Below, piece by piece: positions 52,574 through 60,752 of a DNA stretch of 64,000 nucleotides (its first letter is position 1; every line of letters begins with the position of its first letter). Both the position numbers and the translations under genes were made by a program. Under the pieces are notes generated by a model. The model saw only the letters and a list, made by a program, of their open reading frames with translations, ran no database searches and was not told where the DNA came from. The stretch is taken from contig JAHQIY010000043.1 of NCBI GenBank assembly GCA_019054805.1, forward strand, positions 62,001-126,000, given 5' to 3'. The stretch is from Brachionus manjavacas. Taxonomy: Eukaryota > Rotifera > Eurotatoria > Ploima > Brachionidae.

Positions 52574-53791
52574 ATGCCAGTCACGAAGAAGATAACAGTT
52601 TCGACGATTAAGGGTCTTCGTATCGAGGATAGGAGAATTAATGATACAGAAATTCACGGCTTCCATGCTCGCATTTCATTGCAGGGGAAAGTGAAGTATT
52701 ACTTCTACTACCGTGTCGATGGCAAACAACGAAACTACCTTATTGGCTCTGGTTCTGTACTCTCGCCGAATCAAGCAAGAGACAGGGCAAAAGAAGTGGC
52801 TAGTGGTGTTGATGTTCATATCGACAAGCGAGAGATGAAAACCGCAAAGACAATCAAACTAACACTTGGGGCTTACCTTGAAGATACGTATTTGCCCTAT
52901 CTTGAATCTTTAAACCCCAAGACATCTCGCCATGCTTATCGAGTTATCACGTCTAGTTTCAAGTCAATCCTTAAGAAACCGCTGTCTGAGGTTAATGCTT
53001 GGGACATACAGAAATGGGTAACGGAGCGGCGTAAACTTGGTCGCTCTCCCGCCACCATCAGCTACGCAGTTAATCGATTAAAAGCTGCGTTCAACCGTGC
53101 TGTTGAATGGGAGTGGATTGAATCTCATAACTTGAACAAAGTAAAGTTAGTAAGAGAAGAAAACACACGTGTTCGGTATTTGTCAGAGACGGAGGAACGA
53201 ACACTGATGCAATCTCTTAGAAATAGAGACGAACAAATTAGAGCTCAGCGACGCTCTGGAAATCGACACCGACAAGAGAGAAGTCAGCGCCTTTACCCCA
53301 CGTTTGATAACGTTAGATTTGTCGATTACCTAGAGCCCCTTGTAATCACGGCAATAAACACCGGTTTACGCAGAGGAGAATTACTGGCTTTGAAGTGGGA
53401 CGATGTTGATTTTGAGCAGCAATATCTTTCCGTGAGAGCCCAGAACGCAAAAGCTAAAAAAAGTCGCAATATCCCTCTCAATGATACCGTCTTAGAAGTT
53501 CTGGAGTCTTGGCAGCTTCAAAATAAGAAGTGCGAATATGTGTTTGCATCTAGGTCTGATGTTCCTATCAAAGATATTAAAAAACCATGGTTAAGGGTTC
53601 TTCAGGAAGCAAAAATAACCGACTTTCGATTTCATGATCTTCGCCACCACTTCGCTAGCAAATTAGTCATGGTTGGAGTGGATTTAAACACGGTACGTGA
53701 GCTATTGGGACACTCTGATCTGAAAATGACCTTGAGGTATGCCCACTTAGCACCGGAGCACAAAGCCGCAGCTGTTAGTCTTATAGGCTAA
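52574..53791 (+). CDS. Tyrosine-type site-specific integrase
   Basis: 405 aa from ATG 52574 (MPVTKKITVSTIKGLRIEDRR), the usual N-terminus of this phage-type family; a longer frame from 52520 is unlikely. An N-terminal arm-binding domain, a core-binding SAM-like domain (about 95-175) and the catalytic domain follow. Catalytic residues: Arg in TGLRRGE, HDLRHH, the later His in LGHSDLKM, and Tyr in RYAHL. It inserts the element at the neighbouring tRNA-Arg. Confidence 0.94.
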   Translation: MPVTKKITVSTIKGLRIEDRRINDTEIHGFHARISLQGKVKYYFYYRVDGKQRNYLIGSGSVLSPNQARDRAKEVASGVDVHIDKREMKTAKTIKLTLGAYLEDTYLPYLESLNPKTSRHAYRVITSSFKSILKKPLSEVNAWDIQKWVTERRKLGRSPATISYAVNRLKAAFNRAVEWEWIESHNLNKVKLVREENTRVRYLSETEERTLMQSLRNRDEQIRAQRRSGNRHRQERSQRLYPTFDNVRFVDYLEPLVITAINTGLRRGELLALKWDDVDFEQQYLSVRAQNAKAKKSRNIPLNDTVLEVLESWQLQNKKCEYVFASRSDVPIKDIKKPWLRVLQEAKITDFRFHDLRHHFASKLVMVGVDLNTVRELLGHSDLKMTLRYAHLAPEHKAAAVSLIG

Positions 53792-53797
53792 TCGATT

Positions 53798-54853
53798 ATG
53801 TTGGAATCAATCATGGAAGATAAGCGCGAGTTTATAAGGTTATCCGAGCTAGAAAAAATAACTTCGGTCAGCCGTGAGCAAGTGATGGATGCGATTGAGT
53901 ACGACAGATTCTGCTTGAACGCACTAGTAAATTTACAGGGTGCAGGTGGAGTTTCTAGCGACAACACGTTACTAGCGATTTTTGATTTTAGAGGAATTGT
54001 AAAACTTACCAATAAGCAGTCTCTCTCTTTAATCAATGACGGCAGCTTGAAGCTGACAAAGTTGGAAGTCGTTAAATTTTTGAGTTGTTCAAAACACAGA
54101 TTAGTTAGCGATGTTTTTCCCAAATGTGCAGAGGGTTGTTTTAATCGTATTGCTACTTCCTTAGATGAGTTTGAAGGCCTTGAATACATTGTTTCACATG
54201 TGGTTCTCGGGATTCCTGAACAATCGAGCCTCAAGCATTCCTTTGAGAAAGAAATGGGGTGTAGATTGGATGAAAAGCCAAATGAAGTGGGCTTTGCGGC
54301 AGCGCTGAAGATCTTTGACTCAGGGGTCAGTGCTTTTTCTAAGAGTACTCGTAATTTAATGCTGCAACCTATTAGTTTAAAAACAGAGTCTATTAGGTTA
54401 AGCCGTCAAGCTCTCTATCAGCATTTCGGTTTAGGTAACCAGTTAGGTAACCATTTAGATTCGGTTACAGTAACCGAAGCAAACCAAGTGAATACAGGCG
54501 CTGTAGGAAGTTTTCAATCTCCAGACTCTATGCGGTTAGCTAACCGAAACGACAATCCAAACCTAACCGACTTTAACCAATCGGTAGAGACTCATCCTAT
54601 AAAAGAAATTCAGAAACGAGTTTTAGAGAAGTATCCAGATGCTCAGTCTAGAGAAGTCTGGAATCGCATTCGTCAGGATATCCGGACTGAAGCCTATGAA
54701 TTCGATATTGATATGGTCGTAGATGAGATCAGTGATGAAAGATTGATATACAAAAGTACTGGAGAAGAAGGGCTGTCTTACCGACGTTTTCAAAACATTT
54801 TGAGTGAGGTTAGGAAAACATGCACGGCTAAATGCACGGTTTTATGCACGTGA
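53798..54853 (+). CDS. Uncharacterised island protein, 351 aa
   Basis: Begins 7 bp after the integrase stop (ATG 53798, or ATG 53813 preceded by GGAA). No signal peptide or membrane segment. The N-terminal ~160 residues look helical with a possible winged-helix start (FIRLSELEKITSVSREQVMDA); the middle is Asn/Gln-rich (about 205-265); the C-terminus holds TCTAKCTVLC. The corresponding DNA is unusually rich in TAACC/GGTTA words. I do not recognise the family; a regulatory or replication role is a guess from position. Confidence 0.7.
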   Translation: MLESIMEDKREFIRLSELEKITSVSREQVMDAIEYDRFCLNALVNLQGAGGVSSDNTLLAIFDFRGIVKLTNKQSLSLINDGSLKLTKLEVVKFLSCSKHRLVSDVFPKCAEGCFNRIATSLDEFEGLEYIVSHVVLGIPEQSSLKHSFEKEMGCRLDEKPNEVGFAAALKIFDSGVSAFSKSTRNLMLQPISLKTESIRLSRQALYQHFGLGNQLGNHLDSVTVTEANQVNTGAVGSFQSPDSMRLANRNDNPNLTDFNQSVETHPIKEIQKRVLEKYPDAQSREVWNRIRQDIRTEAYEFDIDMVVDEISDERLIYKSTGEEGLSYRRFQNILSEVRKTCTAKCTVLCT

Positions 54854-54906
54854 AGATAATCCATTTTCTTATTGTTCCGTCACGAACAACGAAGGAGATG
54901 AGTGTT

Positions 54907-55146
54907 ATGTCAGTCTACTTAAACAAACGAGCATATACAGAGCAGGAAACCGCCGAGTACATTGGAATGAGTCGTTCTTTTCTGAGACAGGCGAGAATGG
55001 AAGGACTGAGAGGCAATCGAACTGCAGCACCACCATTTATCAAGATTGGCCGTTCTGTCCGCTATCTAAAAGAGGATCTAGACAGCTGGTTAGATAACCA
55101 TTCTAAACTGGAGCATGTTCTTCAGGGGGAGCTGAGCAATGTCTAA
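54907..55146 (+). CDS. AlpA-like helix-turn-helix protein (excisionase/regulator)
   Basis: 79 aa from ATG 54907, 9 bases after GGAG; the nearer ATG 54898 abuts the ribosome site. The MerR/AlpA-type winged-helix pattern is clear: RAYTEQETAEYIGMSRSFLRQ, then PPFIKIGRSVRYLKEDLDSWL. Such proteins control excision and replication genes in integrative elements. It overlaps the start of the VapE gene by 8 bases. Confidence 0.88.
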   Translation: MSVYLNKRAYTEQETAEYIGMSRSFLRQARMEGLRGNRTAAPPFIKIGRSVRYLKEDLDSWLDNHSKLEHVLQGELSNV

Positions 55147-56386
55147 TGATGGGGAAACACTTCAATTTCCCCATGTGAAGTATACGGATTCAGGAAAGCT
55201 AATCGTACTCAATACAGCCAGCAACCTGAAGGCGTTACTCGAATATGCGGGATACGAAGCAAAACACAACAAAATGACATTGGAGCAGGATATCTATAGT
55301 GGTCAGGAGTGCATAGGCACTCCTGAAGTCATCAGAAGTGAATTGATATCCCTAGCCTCGATTCACTCTCTACCGAGAGCCTCAATTGATGACCACTTTG
55401 CAGCAGTGGCACTGGAAAATAGTTACCACCCTATAGAGGAATGGTTGAATGACTCATGGGATGGAAAAAAGCGAGTAGATAAAGTTATCAGTTGTTTGAG
55501 AGCCAAAAACAACGGACTTGCTTCCGTTGTTATGAAACGATGGTTAGTGGGGTGCGTTGCATCTCTATACGTCCCTAACTTTAAGTCGAAGTTAGTGCCA
55601 GTTCTGCAAGGGGAACAGTCGTTTCGAAAAACAGCGTTTGTAGAGCGTATTGCCACTGTGATGCATGGTGCCTTTTTAGAAGGTTCGGAACTTAACCCTG
55701 ACAATAAAGATAACGTTCTTTCGGTAATTCGTTCATGGATTGTTGAACTCGGAGAGTTAGAGCGTTCGACGCGAAACTGTCAGGGAGCGTTGAAGGCATT
55801 TATTACGCGATCATGCGACACGATAAGACCACCGTATGCGAGAACGGACATTAAAAAGCCCAGACAGACGAACTTAATAGCCACCGTAAATGGTACCGAC
55901 TTCCTTAAAGATGAAACGGGAAACTCAAGATATGCGGTGATTGAGTTAGTGAAAGAGACAGACATGTCATTACTCAATGAAGTTTTAGGGTGGCGCTTTT
56001 CTCGCTCTGGAGAGTTGGTGTTAATCAATCCTGAACGGTTGAAGCAGTTTTGGCTTGAGGTAAAGCATCTACTTTTAAACGAAGGCTATGCTTGGACGTT
56101 GACTAGAGATGAGCAAAGGCTTATTGCAGAAGACTCCGAAAAGTATGTTGATAAAGGGGTTTGGTACAACATGCTTTCCGAACATATCAATGTTTGTGAA
56201 GACAAAGCGCGAGAGTGGATGACGACCAAGCAGATCTGTGAATTTATAGGCATAAATGTCTCTAGAGGTAATGCAGTGGGTAAAGCACTATCCCTGTTAA
56301 GTAAGGAAGGAAAAATAGAAAGGAAATTGCTCAATGGAACGAATAGATATTGCTTTCCCACCGTGACGCCATTGGAGTCTTTATGA
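55139..56386 (+). CDS. VapE-family (virulence-associated E) primase/helicase-like protein
   Basis: 415 aa. The family core is visible: SYHPIEEWLNDSWDGKKRVD, a P-loop-like LQGEQSFRKTAF (about 160), ELGELERS, ALKAFITRSCDTIRPPYAR and GNSRYAVIELV. VapE proteins are P4-type replication helicases of satellites and islands; despite the name they are not toxins. The Walker A has RKT in place of the usual GKS/T, a variation within the family. Start overlaps the AlpA gene. Confidence 0.88.
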   Translation: MSNDGETLQFPHVKYTDSGKLIVLNTASNLKALLEYAGYEAKHNKMTLEQDIYSGQECIGTPEVIRSELISLASIHSLPRASIDDHFAAVALENSYHPIEEWLNDSWDGKKRVDKVISCLRAKNNGLASVVMKRWLVGCVASLYVPNFKSKLVPVLQGEQSFRKTAFVERIATVMHGAFLEGSELNPDNKDNVLSVIRSWIVELGELERSTRNCQGALKAFITRSCDTIRPPYARTDIKKPRQTNLIATVNGTDFLKDETGNSRYAVIELVKETDMSLLNEVLGWRFSRSGELVLINPERLKQFWLEVKHLLLNEGYAWTLTRDEQRLIAEDSEKYVDKGVWYNMLSEHINVCEDKAREWMTTKQICEFIGINVSRGNAVGKALSLLSKEGKIERKLLNGTNRYCFPTVTPLESL

Positions 56387-56565
56387 AGGTTAGAACTTCA
56401 ATCCACTTACCCCACTTGTCAGCTGTGGAGTGGGGTAAGTGGGGGAGGTTCAAAGGGAGTTTAGGTGAGAATAACTGCCTGTCTGAGCAAGTTTTTACCC
56501 TGAATATTCGTAGTGTATGCTACGCCAAAAAGTTAGTTGAACTGGTATTAAAATCATGTCGTTAG
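56383..56565 (+). CDS. Possible 60-aa ORF between vapE and cargo
   Basis: ATG 56383 overlaps the vapE stop (ATGA) and the frame runs to 56565, overlapping the next gene start at 56556. The 60-residue product (MKVRTSIHLPHLS...) has no recognisable domain, and its first third spans a 13-bp inverted repeat that may be a functional DNA site. The coupling supports it; the composition does not. Low confidence. Confidence 0.3.
   Translation: MKVRTSIHLPHLSAVEWGKWGRFKGSLGENNCLSEQVFTLNIRSVCYAKKLVELVLKSCR
56403..56442. repeat. 13-bp perfect inverted repeat, possible replication or packaging site
   Basis: CCACTTACCCCAC (56403-56415) and GTGGGGTAAGTGG (56430-56442) flank a 14-base centre. It lies 16 bp past the vapE stop. 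There is no T-run, so it is not a simple terminator. Its position next to a replication helicase suggests an origin or a protein-binding site. Confidence 0.7.
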
Positions 56566-57869
56566 AAGAAGAATTCTTTGGCAAGAAATTAAAGAATACA
56601 GACTTATATCGTGATATAGGAACACCTATGGGTTTCGGCCCTCGTGAACTGGCCCCTAAAGAAGAAGTAAAACCAAAACTAAACACTAAAGAGCGTTTAG
56701 ACCAGCAGCGAAGAGAGAATCACGCTGCGAGTGAAAATAACTGGAATCAAATTCAAGCTAACAATACGGAACAGGAAAAAGCTGTCGCATTTGCGTTAGG
56801 TTGGATGCAGTGCGAGGCTACCCAATCTCAGGATGAGCTTTGGGCTAGTTTGTTTACTTCTGAAACGACGCCAGAACAAAAGCAACTGGTTAAAAAGGCT
56901 AATGCCCATCTTAATAACCCTGTACGCCAAGGTGAGATAGTTGTTCTTCCAACATCAGAACCTTTAAATAGTGAACAACACAAACAGTTAGATAAACTAA
57001 CAGAAGAAGCTAAGGCTAGTAGTTCTGCATTAGAACCTATTCATGAAAATGAACTCGCTACAATAAACCGTCATTTTGAGTTGCTTGATTACTATGCTTC
57101 CGTTGGTTTGAAGTATGCAAAAGAGAATGGCTTGCCGACTGATGAGTATGCTTACGCTTCTATTGGAGTTGGTGCTGTAGCAAGTGGAATCAGCAGCCAT
57201 TTGAACAACGTAAATTCAATTTTGCTTGAAATCAATGATCTGTATGTAGGTCAGGTGGCGATGGCAAGTAAAACTGGAGGAATAAACTATGGTACGTTTG
57301 TTTCAGAAAGAGCAGAACTCTTTAAGAAACTAGATGGCTCATTTACGCGTTTTTCTAGCCGCACAATAAAACTGCCTATCTATAAACAGGTAAAGAACAG
57401 TCTCCGTTTATCTACTAAATCTGTTGTTCACAATGCAGATGAAATTATTTCAAAAGGCTTTGTTCCAAATTTAGGGAAGAGAATTGCAAACATTGCTAAA
57501 ACCGTTTCAGGAGCCAACGGGTTAGGGTATATCGGATTAGGTTTAGGTGCTACTAGTGGGGTGAGCAGTATCTATGAAGCATGCACTGTCGACGAAAGTG
57601 GCGAGTGTGGTAAAACAACTTCCAGAGAAGTTTTTGGTTTTGCTGGAGGTTGGGGTGGCGGAGTAGCCGGAGGAAGCCTTGCGACAGGCATGCTTGTATT
57701 TGGTTTAAGTGTTGTCGGAGTAACTGCTGCTCCTGCTATAGCGGTCGCTACAGTTACTGGGGTCGTAGTTGGAGGTGTTGCCGGAGGGGTTGCTGGCACA
57801 TCTATAGGGAAAGCATTTGGAGATGTTTTCTACGAGTATATATTGGAACCAACGGTGGAGTTCTTTTAA
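56556..57869 (+). CDS. Large glycine-zipper membrane protein with LysM-like segment; candidate effector or defence cargo
   Basis: 437 aa, no signal peptide. N-terminal ~90 residues polar and disordered; about 93-132 resembles a LysM motif (ELWASLF ... VKKANAHLNNPVRQGEIVVLP); a helical central region; then from about 324 strongly Gly/Ala/Val-rich membrane-inserting segments (GYIGLGLGATSG; GGWGGGVAGGSLATGMLVFG; VVVGGVAGGVAGTSIG). Cys 343 and 351 lie between them. The pattern resembles membrane-disrupting effectors of secretion systems or abortive-infection proteins, but no named family is recognised. It overlaps the next gene by one base (TAATG). Confidence 0.6.
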   Translation: MSLEEEFFGKKLKNTDLYRDIGTPMGFGPRELAPKEEVKPKLNTKERLDQQRRENHAASENNWNQIQANNTEQEKAVAFALGWMQCEATQSQDELWASLFTSETTPEQKQLVKKANAHLNNPVRQGEIVVLPTSEPLNSEQHKQLDKLTEEAKASSSALEPIHENELATINRHFELLDYYASVGLKYAKENGLPTDEYAYASIGVGAVASGISSHLNNVNSILLEINDLYVGQVAMASKTGGINYGTFVSERAELFKKLDGSFTRFSSRTIKLPIYKQVKNSLRLSTKSVVHNADEIISKGFVPNLGKRIANIAKTVSGANGLGYIGLGLGATSGVSSIYEACTVDESGECGKTTSREVFGFAGGWGGGVAGGSLATGMLVFGLSVVGVTAAPAIAVATVTGVVVGGVAGGVAGTSIGKAFGDVFYEYILEPTVEFF

Positions 57870-58261
57870 TGCTATTTGAATCGGTTGTTATTTTTCTGCG
57901 CACCATGTGTGGTTTATGGGTTGGTATTTGGCTAATGCCGTTCATGTACCAGTCTATACAGACAACATTAGGAGCCTATAAACACATTCTGTTTTTGGAT
58001 GAACAACTAGCTTCCAAAGAATTTGAAAAACGAAACAATTCTGAGTTAGTTGCTGGCTTGGATTATACCTTTCCAGCTATTGGCTCTAGATTTCATCGTT
58101 ACTGTTTTGTGTTTCCATTTATTAAGAATAGAGCTACGACTAAAAGAAAAAGCTTTTGGGTTTTAATGTGGCTTAACTCTTTTTGGTTGTGGAGCGTCGT
58201 GGTTTTTTTAGTTCTTGTCTTTATTTCTGAGTCTCTCGGAATCTCAAAATCTTTTGGATAA
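57869..58261 (+). CDS. Small two-helix membrane protein, candidate immunity/partner
   Basis: 130 aa from ATG 57869, overlapping the previous stop by one base (TAATG coupling); a longer frame from 57650 is a shadow inside that gene. Two membrane segments: about 5-27 and 97-121, with a basic loop between (KNRATTKRKS). The tightly linked pair, large glycine-zipper protein then small membrane protein, is the layout of effector-immunity pairs (inference). Family not recognised. Confidence 0.6.
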   Translation: MLFESVVIFLRTMCGLWVGIWLMPFMYQSIQTTLGAYKHILFLDEQLASKEFEKRNNSELVAGLDYTFPAIGSRFHRYCFVFPFIKNRATTKRKSFWVLMWLNSFWLWSVVVFLVLVFISESLGISKSFG

Positions 58262-58415
58262 AGACAGGTTAACTAATGGAAATGATAGTTAGTGAAATTT
58301 CTAGTCTGTTAGAGACTATAACTGGGAGATATTAAATTATCATGGGTAATGTACCTTTTACTATATTCTGTTTTAGCAGCTGAAAATTCGCCATTTTCTC
58401 CAACGAATCGAACGA
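58262..58415. other. Region after cargo pair
   Basis: 154 bp before the convergent LysR gene. A 19-codon ATG frame (58276-58335, starting MEMIVSEISS) is present but unsupported. No terminator is clear. Confidence 0.3.
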
Positions 58416-59297
58416 TTATTTCAGTATATGATCAATGAATGTTCTTACCTTATGAGGTGTTATAGCTGCGCTAGGATAAACAAAATACAGCTCAGTGGAC
58501 CATGTATAGTCAGTTAATAGATCGACTAGCTCTTCTTGATCGAGATACTCGCTAACTAAAAAATCCAGCGCGCAAGCAATGCCGATTCCATTTTTAGCCA
58601 TCTCTACCAACATAGTCTCTGAGTCTGATCGAATAGTTGAATTTAGAATGATAAATTCATGAGATTCATCTGAGAAAGTAAACCGCCATTTATCCTTAGT
58701 CAGACAACTTCGATAGTTCATGCATCGATGGTTTTTCAAATCAGACGGGACGATAGGTGTACCGTTCTTGTTTAGGTAGTCCTTCGATGCGACAACCTTT
58801 GTCCCGATATCCTTGATCTTTCTACATCGGAAACTACTGTCAGGCATGTCACCGATATGAAACGCCAAGTCTGTGCCGTCTGAGACTAAATCATCTAATG
58901 TATAACCATAAACAAACTCGAGTTCAACACTTGGGTAGGTTCGGGCGAATGAGCTGATTTTTTTCATTAGGTTCAAATCGTGCTCTAGAACAATGGGAAA
59001 CCTTACTTTAAAAGAGCCACTTAGTGTGTCATTTCTTTGATCTATGACATCGTGAGCGTACTTGATGTCGTCTAACACTTTCGAATATTTCTCATAGAGG
59101 TACTGTCCTTGCTCTGTTAAGGAGAGTGTTCTAGTTGTGCGTTGAATAAGCGTACATTGTAACTCATTCTCTAATTGACGAATTTGCTTGCTTATAACTG
59201 ACTTAGATAAAACAAGTTCATCAGCAGCTTGAGAGAATGAATTATTCTTAACTACGGTATAGAACGTAGAAACTAAATTCAGATTCAGGTTTTTCAT
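58416..59297 (-). CDS. LysR-family transcriptional regulator
   Basis: 293 aa: N-terminal LysR helix-turn-helix (about 5-63, NNSFSQAADELVLSKSVISKQIRQLENEL) and a C-terminal effector-binding domain. It is divergent from the SAH-hydrolase-like gene with 183 bp between, the classic position for a LysR regulator of its neighbour. The effector is unknown; a nucleoside or SAH-related compound is plausible from context. Confidence 0.9.
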   Translation of the reverse strand: MKNLNLNLVSTFYTVVKNNSFSQAADELVLSKSVISKQIRQLENELQCTLIQRTTRTLSLTEQGQYLYEKYSKVLDDIKYAHDVIDQRNDTLSGSFKVRFPIVLEHDLNLMKKISSFARTYPSVELEFVYGYTLDDLVSDGTDLAFHIGDMPDSSFRCRKIKDIGTKVVASKDYLNKNGTPIVPSDLKNHRCMNYRSCLTKDKWRFTFSDESHEFIILNSTIRSDSETMLVEMAKNGIGIACALDFLVSEYLDQEELVDLLTDYTWSTELYFVYPSAAITPHKVRTFIDHILK

Positions 59298-59480
59298 GGG
59301 AACGCCTCAAAAAGTAGTTCTATGCTAACGTATTAATACTAGAAGAATTTAGAAGTTCCTTTTAAACACCTCACGTTATAGTTTCCCTACAAGAACAGTG
59401 TTTCCACTCATCTTTGTTTTTCCAGACCTTCATCTCAATCATTCTTTGTTCTTACCGATTTATTATACAGGGACACTGAA
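59298..59480. promoter_or_regulatory. Divergent LysR / SAHH-like promoter region
   Basis: 183 bp between divergent genes; expected to contain the LysR operator. The plus gene has AGGGA 8 bases before its ATG. No unambiguous T-N11-A dyad was picked out by eye. Confidence 0.45.
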
Positions 59481-60689
59481 ATGACCAAAATCACCAATGA
59501 CGTAGCAGATCTAAGTCTTGCCCCTCAGGGTAGTCAACGAATTAGTTGGGCTCGTGCGCACATGCCAATTATGCGAAGCCTAATTGAACGATTAGAAAAA
59601 GAAAAACCATTCAAAGATATAACTATCGGCATATGTCTTCACGTTGAAGCCAAAACGGGTGTGTGGATGGAAGCACTGACCAAAGGTGGTGCAAAAGTTG
59701 TCTTGACTGGTTCTCCAGGGTCTACTCAGGATGAAACCGCTGCGGCTCTAGTGAAAGATTATGGTGTACACGTATTTTCTCACCGCAATGAGTCATTTGA
59801 AGACCATATTCGATACTGTGAGAATGTTTTAAGTTTTAACCCAGATATTATTGCAGATAATGGCGCTGACCTACATGAGCTTATTTTTACTCACCCTGAG
59901 TTTGAACACTTGCAAGGCTCATTGCTAGGTGCAACGGAAGAAACGACAACAGGTGCCAACAGGCTACGTGAAGATTTTAAGTCTGATAAATGGTCGACAC
60001 TAATCATTAATGACACGAAATCTAAACGTATCATAGAGAATCGCTTTGGTGTGGGCTCTTCTGTTGTTGACGGAATCATGCGAGCTACAAACGTGATGCT
60101 TCATGGTAAAAAAATCGTGGTGATCGGATATGGTTACTGCGGCTCTGGTACTGCTCAACGACTGAGAGGTATGGGCGCTCATGTTACAGTCGTCGAAAGT
60201 AATTCTCTCACCAAGCTTGAAGCTCACATGGAAGGTTTCTATACCTCCACACTAGAAGAAGCCCTACCGGATGCTGACATGGTCGTGACGATAACTGGTC
60301 GTGATAATGTTCTTCGAGAAGAGCACTTTAGTTTAATGCGTGATAAGACCATTATTGCAAACGCCGGTCATTTCCAACGTGAAATTAATGTGCCTGAGTT
60401 AGAAGCGATGAGCCAGGGTGTTAACCGCATTCGTCCCCATGTGACGGCATATCAAATAACAGGTGACAATAAAGAGTTGTTTGTCTTATCTGATGCCAAC
60501 TTAGTTAACCTGTCTGCTGGCGATGGTAATCCAATCGAAGTTATGGACTTGGGATTGGCACTTCAAACTTTAAGCCTTGAGCGAATTGCCCTCAACTCAA
60601 AATCACTAACCAATACGCCACAGCCAGTGCCATATGACATCGAAATGATGGTTGCTGACCTTGCTTGTGAGCATTGGATTAATCACTAG
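59481..60689 (+). CDS. S-adenosylhomocysteine hydrolase-like protein with altered active site
   Basis: 402 aa of the AdoHcyase family, nearer the short archaeal/Thermotoga type (CLHVEAKTG near 52; STQDETAAAL at 81-90). NAD-binding GYGYCGSG is at 216-223 and EETTTG at 153-158. By eye, against remembered human residues, the catalytic Asp of DDGGD reads DNGAD (N127), and the Asp after the catalytic lysine is Glu (K182 kept, E186). The chain ends near residue 402, about 20 residues before the usual C-terminal tail that completes the partner's NAD site. SAH hydrolase is unusual in vibrios, which normally use Pfs/LuxS. Substrate may differ. Confidence 0.8.
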   Translation: MTKITNDVADLSLAPQGSQRISWARAHMPIMRSLIERLEKEKPFKDITIGICLHVEAKTGVWMEALTKGGAKVVLTGSPGSTQDETAAALVKDYGVHVFSHRNESFEDHIRYCENVLSFNPDIIADNGADLHELIFTHPEFEHLQGSLLGATEETTTGANRLREDFKSDKWSTLIINDTKSKRIIENRFGVGSSVVDGIMRATNVMLHGKKIVVIGYGYCGSGTAQRLRGMGAHVTVVESNSLTKLEAHMEGFYTSTLEEALPDADMVVTITGRDNVLREEHFSLMRDKTIIANAGHFQREINVPELEAMSQGVNRIRPHVTAYQITGDNKELFVLSDANLVNLSAGDGNPIEVMDLGLALQTLSLERIALNSKSLTNTPQPVPYDIEMMVADLACEHWINH

Positions 60690-60698
60690 TCTCTAATT

Positions 60699-60728
60699 AA
60701 CGGCAAGCTATTATAGCTTGCCGTTTTC
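60699..60728 (+). terminator. Hairpin between SAHH-like and transporter genes
   Basis: AACGGCAAGCTA (60699-60710) and TAGCTTGCCGTT (60714-60725) with TTTT: an intrinsic terminator or attenuator between the two co-oriented genes. Confidence 0.85.
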
Positions 60729-60752
60729 ATAATAGAAAACAAGGAAATTTCT

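Larger units (their letters stand above)
52370..58415. mobile_element. Integrative genomic island (integrase, AlpA, VapE type); right end not seen
   Basis: Begins at a tRNA-Arg 3' fragment and contains a tyrosine integrase, a 351-aa orphan, an AlpA-like regulator, a VapE-type primase/helicase and an unrelated two-gene cargo. This gene set is typical of small integrative or satellite-like elements. The downstream LysR/SAHH-like/transporter block may also belong to it. No second copy of the 46-bp att sequence is visible to 64000, so the right limit given is only a minimum. Confidence 0.65.

Noticed and set aside
54804-55097. 97-aa frame over the AlpA gene
   Set aside because: Alternative frame; the other frame has the clear helix-turn-helix pattern and ribosome site.
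55139-56386. VapE gene as a virulence factor
   Set aside because: The family name is historical; the domain is a replication helicase/primase of mobile elements.
57650-57868. Cys/Arg/Trp-rich extension of the small membrane gene
   Set aside because: Out-of-frame reading of the glycine-zipper codons; the overlap start at 57869 has normal membrane-protein composition.
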